Origin: a bacterium
Lineage (GTDB): Bacteria; Orphanbacterota; Orphanbacteria; Orphanbacterales; Orphanbacteraceae
Reading direction: 5' to 3'
NCBI GenBank assembly: GCA_025782575.1
Contig: JALGYY010000030.1
Coordinates: forward strand, 1 to 6,565
Length of the DNA: 6,565 nt
Positions 5,493-6,565 of this stretch are shown here, in pieces. The notes under the pieces were generated by a model. That model was not told the DNA's origin. It worked only from the letters and a program-made list of their open reading frames with translations, and ran no database searches. The translations under genes and the position numbers were made by a program. How positions within the stretch are numbered: the stretch's first letter is position 1; each line of letters opens with the position of its first letter.

Positions 5493-6506
5493 TTACCTCC
5501 GCTCCGGTTTCAAGTCCCACGGGAACATAGCGCTTTGATCGGGCCGGATGGTGGGCATGGTATTCATCGGTAATTGTTCCTGGGGTAGATCAGCTGGGAT
5601 CTGGTCGAGGGATCGCCTCGCGCCGCTATTGCCGGATTCTCCATCATTCTCATTCGGATACGCTGTAGGCTCGACATACGGGTATGATGGTTCGGCAATA
5701 TGAGATTCGAAATCAGGCCATAACCGATTCGGTGCTATCCCGAGCGTAAGGAGTGCGGCCAACAATGCAATCCCTATTGAAACAACCGACAGCAGGACCA
5801 AGAGGCGTTGGATACGTACATTGGAGATTCTCTGAGACAGATCATTGCTGGTCGACAACGTCGACTGAAGAAGAGTTGCTTCTCGTCGAATCTGTCGTGC
5901 GCGCCTGCCCTGCGACGATTTGAGATTGGTCAATAGCTCGGCTCTCTCCCCGCGCACCTCACGAACGTAGTTCATTTCTAGGACGTCGTGGCCATACATA
6001 GGGTTAGATTCAACGAACTCCTCTATTTCCTGCGTACACGCAACAACGTCATAAAGCGTCGTGCGAGCGAGCGAGCGAAGTCCCTTCAAATCTCGTACGA
6101 GCCAAAATCTACCGCCCCGAGCAGTCTGGTCGCGAAGCGCTGACAGGCTCTCGTGGTAGCCATCCAGCAAACATGTGAGCGCCCACCGTGACAGGAAACC
6201 CCGGATGAGCTCATCCGTTCTCTGGGCAATTGTCCAGTTTGAGGTTGGCTCGTGATAGCCAACCCCCTCGGGGAATGCGTCATGTCTGCGGCAGGCGAAG
6301 ACGAGCCGGCCTTCTTCGTCGTCCCAACCACGTGGCAGCACAAGGCGTGCTCCGGGCCATTCATCAGATTCCCATGCGTCGTAGTAGCGGTTGATTGCGA
6401 GACCATCAAACGCTCTGATCTTTGAAGCCTCCTCTGACAGGGGCCTGACTCCCCCCTGTGTCAGGGTAGTTGCCGCCTGGTCTGACGGCCGAGGGGCCCC
6501 TGCCAA
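5493..6506 (-). CDS. Unidentified single-pass membrane protein with coiled-coil region
   Basis: I do not recognise this 337-residue protein. Residues about 30-90 look globular and acidic, with many aromatic residues (RYYDAWESDEWPG at 40-52). Residues about 95-230 are mostly helical, ending in a charged, coiled-coil-like stretch (RRARQIRREATLLQSTLSTS at 201-220, then NDLSQRI). One hydrophobic membrane segment follows at about 235-257, then an 80-residue Pro- and Asp/Glu-rich tail. The long helix leading into a terminal membrane segment recalls CorA-like proteins, but there is only one membrane pass and no GMN motif, so I do not call it a transporter. The start is unsure: TTG at 6506 is the only candidate near the N-terminus, and the frame stays open to the window edge, so the gene may be longer or 5'-damaged. 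Residues 1-25 lie inside palindromic DNA. The stop is TAA at 5493-5495. Confidence 0.6.
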   Translation of the reverse strand: MAGAPRPSDQAATTLTQGGVRPLSEEASKIRAFDGLAINRYYDAWESDEWPGARLVLPRGWDDEEGRLVFACRRHDAFPEGVGYHEPTSNWTIAQRTDELIRGFLSRWALTCLLDGYHESLSALRDQTARGGRFWLVRDLKGLRSLARTTLYDVVACTQEIEEFVESNPMYGHDVLEMNYVREVRGERAELLTNLKSSQGRRARQIRREATLLQSTLSTSNDLSQRISNVRIQRLLVLLSVVSIGIALLAALLTLGIAPNRLWPDFESHIAEPSYPYVEPTAYPNENDGESGNSGARRSLDQIPADLPQEQLPMNTMPTIRPDQSAMFPWDLKPERR

Positions 6507-6565
6507 GACGGAGTCTTGGCAGGGCTCGGCCTGTCCCGCCTGTAGGGCGGGGCGCCCCCCATGGG
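6434..6565. repeat. Cluster of palindromes at the right edge
   Basis: At least five dyads are packed in 132 bases: CTGACAGGGG with CCCCTG-TG-TCAG (6434-6464); a 12-bp perfect stem CCCTGCCAAGAC/GTCTTGGCAGGG around GGA (6498-6524), extended by GCCGAG/CTCGGC (6488-6493 with 6525-6530) across a 4-base bulge; CCCGCC/GGCGGG (6535-6551); GGGGCGCCCC (6549-6558); and CCCATGGG (6558-6565). Such clusters resemble dispersed intergenic REP-like or small non-autonomous elements. They lie within the apparent 5' part of the membrane-protein frame, which suggests either insertion into that gene or that the true start is downstream. Confidence 0.65.

Noticed and set aside
5493-6506. CorA-type magnesium transporter call for the membrane protein
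   Set aside because: Only one membrane segment is visible and the GMN signature is absent.

Overview
The window looks like a gene-poor, decaying stretch of chromosome. It comes from a free-living bacterium, most likely of the FCB superphylum or a related candidate phylum. The main taxonomic hint is a minus-strand fragment near 2317-2895 ending in a FlgD-Ig-like/type IX-sorting-like C-terminal module (SPNPFN ... YDVSGR ... SGTYFVRL), a style common in Zixibacteria, Eisenbacteria, Latescibacteria and relatives. This placement is an inference from one fragment.

Layout. Positions 1-925 contain no convincing gene. They hold a 32-nt nearly perfect palindrome (369-400), three hairpins in a row (553-647) and a sequence resembling an insertion-sequence end (782-806). 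A complete MerR-type regulator with a GyrI-like ligand-binding domain follows on the minus strand (926-1735). Positions 1740-2316 are non-coding, with a possible remnant of a group II intron. The truncated LamG/FlgD-Ig gene is at 2317-2925, then about 320 bases without a gene. The best preserved large gene is a plus-strand protein with four CBS domains (3251-4426). Immediately downstream lie a frameshifted, truncated IS3-family orfA fragment (about 4490-4642) and two inverted insertion-end-like repeats (4655-4719).

The right third is on the minus strand. A two-gene type II toxin-antitoxin operon (AbrB/MazE-like antitoxin 5021-5314, RelE-like toxin 4752-5024) has a good sigma-70-like promoter whose -10 box lies inside overlapping palindromes. 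Upstream of it is an unidentified single-pass membrane protein (5493-6506), whose reading frame runs through a dense cluster of palindromes (6434-6565) and stays open to the window edge.

How the parts relate. Only the toxin and antitoxin are clearly a functional unit. The MerR regulator has no evident target next to it and the CBS protein is monocistronic as far as can be seen. The IS3 scar, the intron-like scar, the truncated surface-protein gene and the repeated ends suggest repeated insertion and deletion. I see no multi-gene system that is clearly new. The most unusual items are the 32-nt palindrome, the repeated end sequences about 3.9 kb apart, and the membrane protein with its palindrome-laden 5' end.
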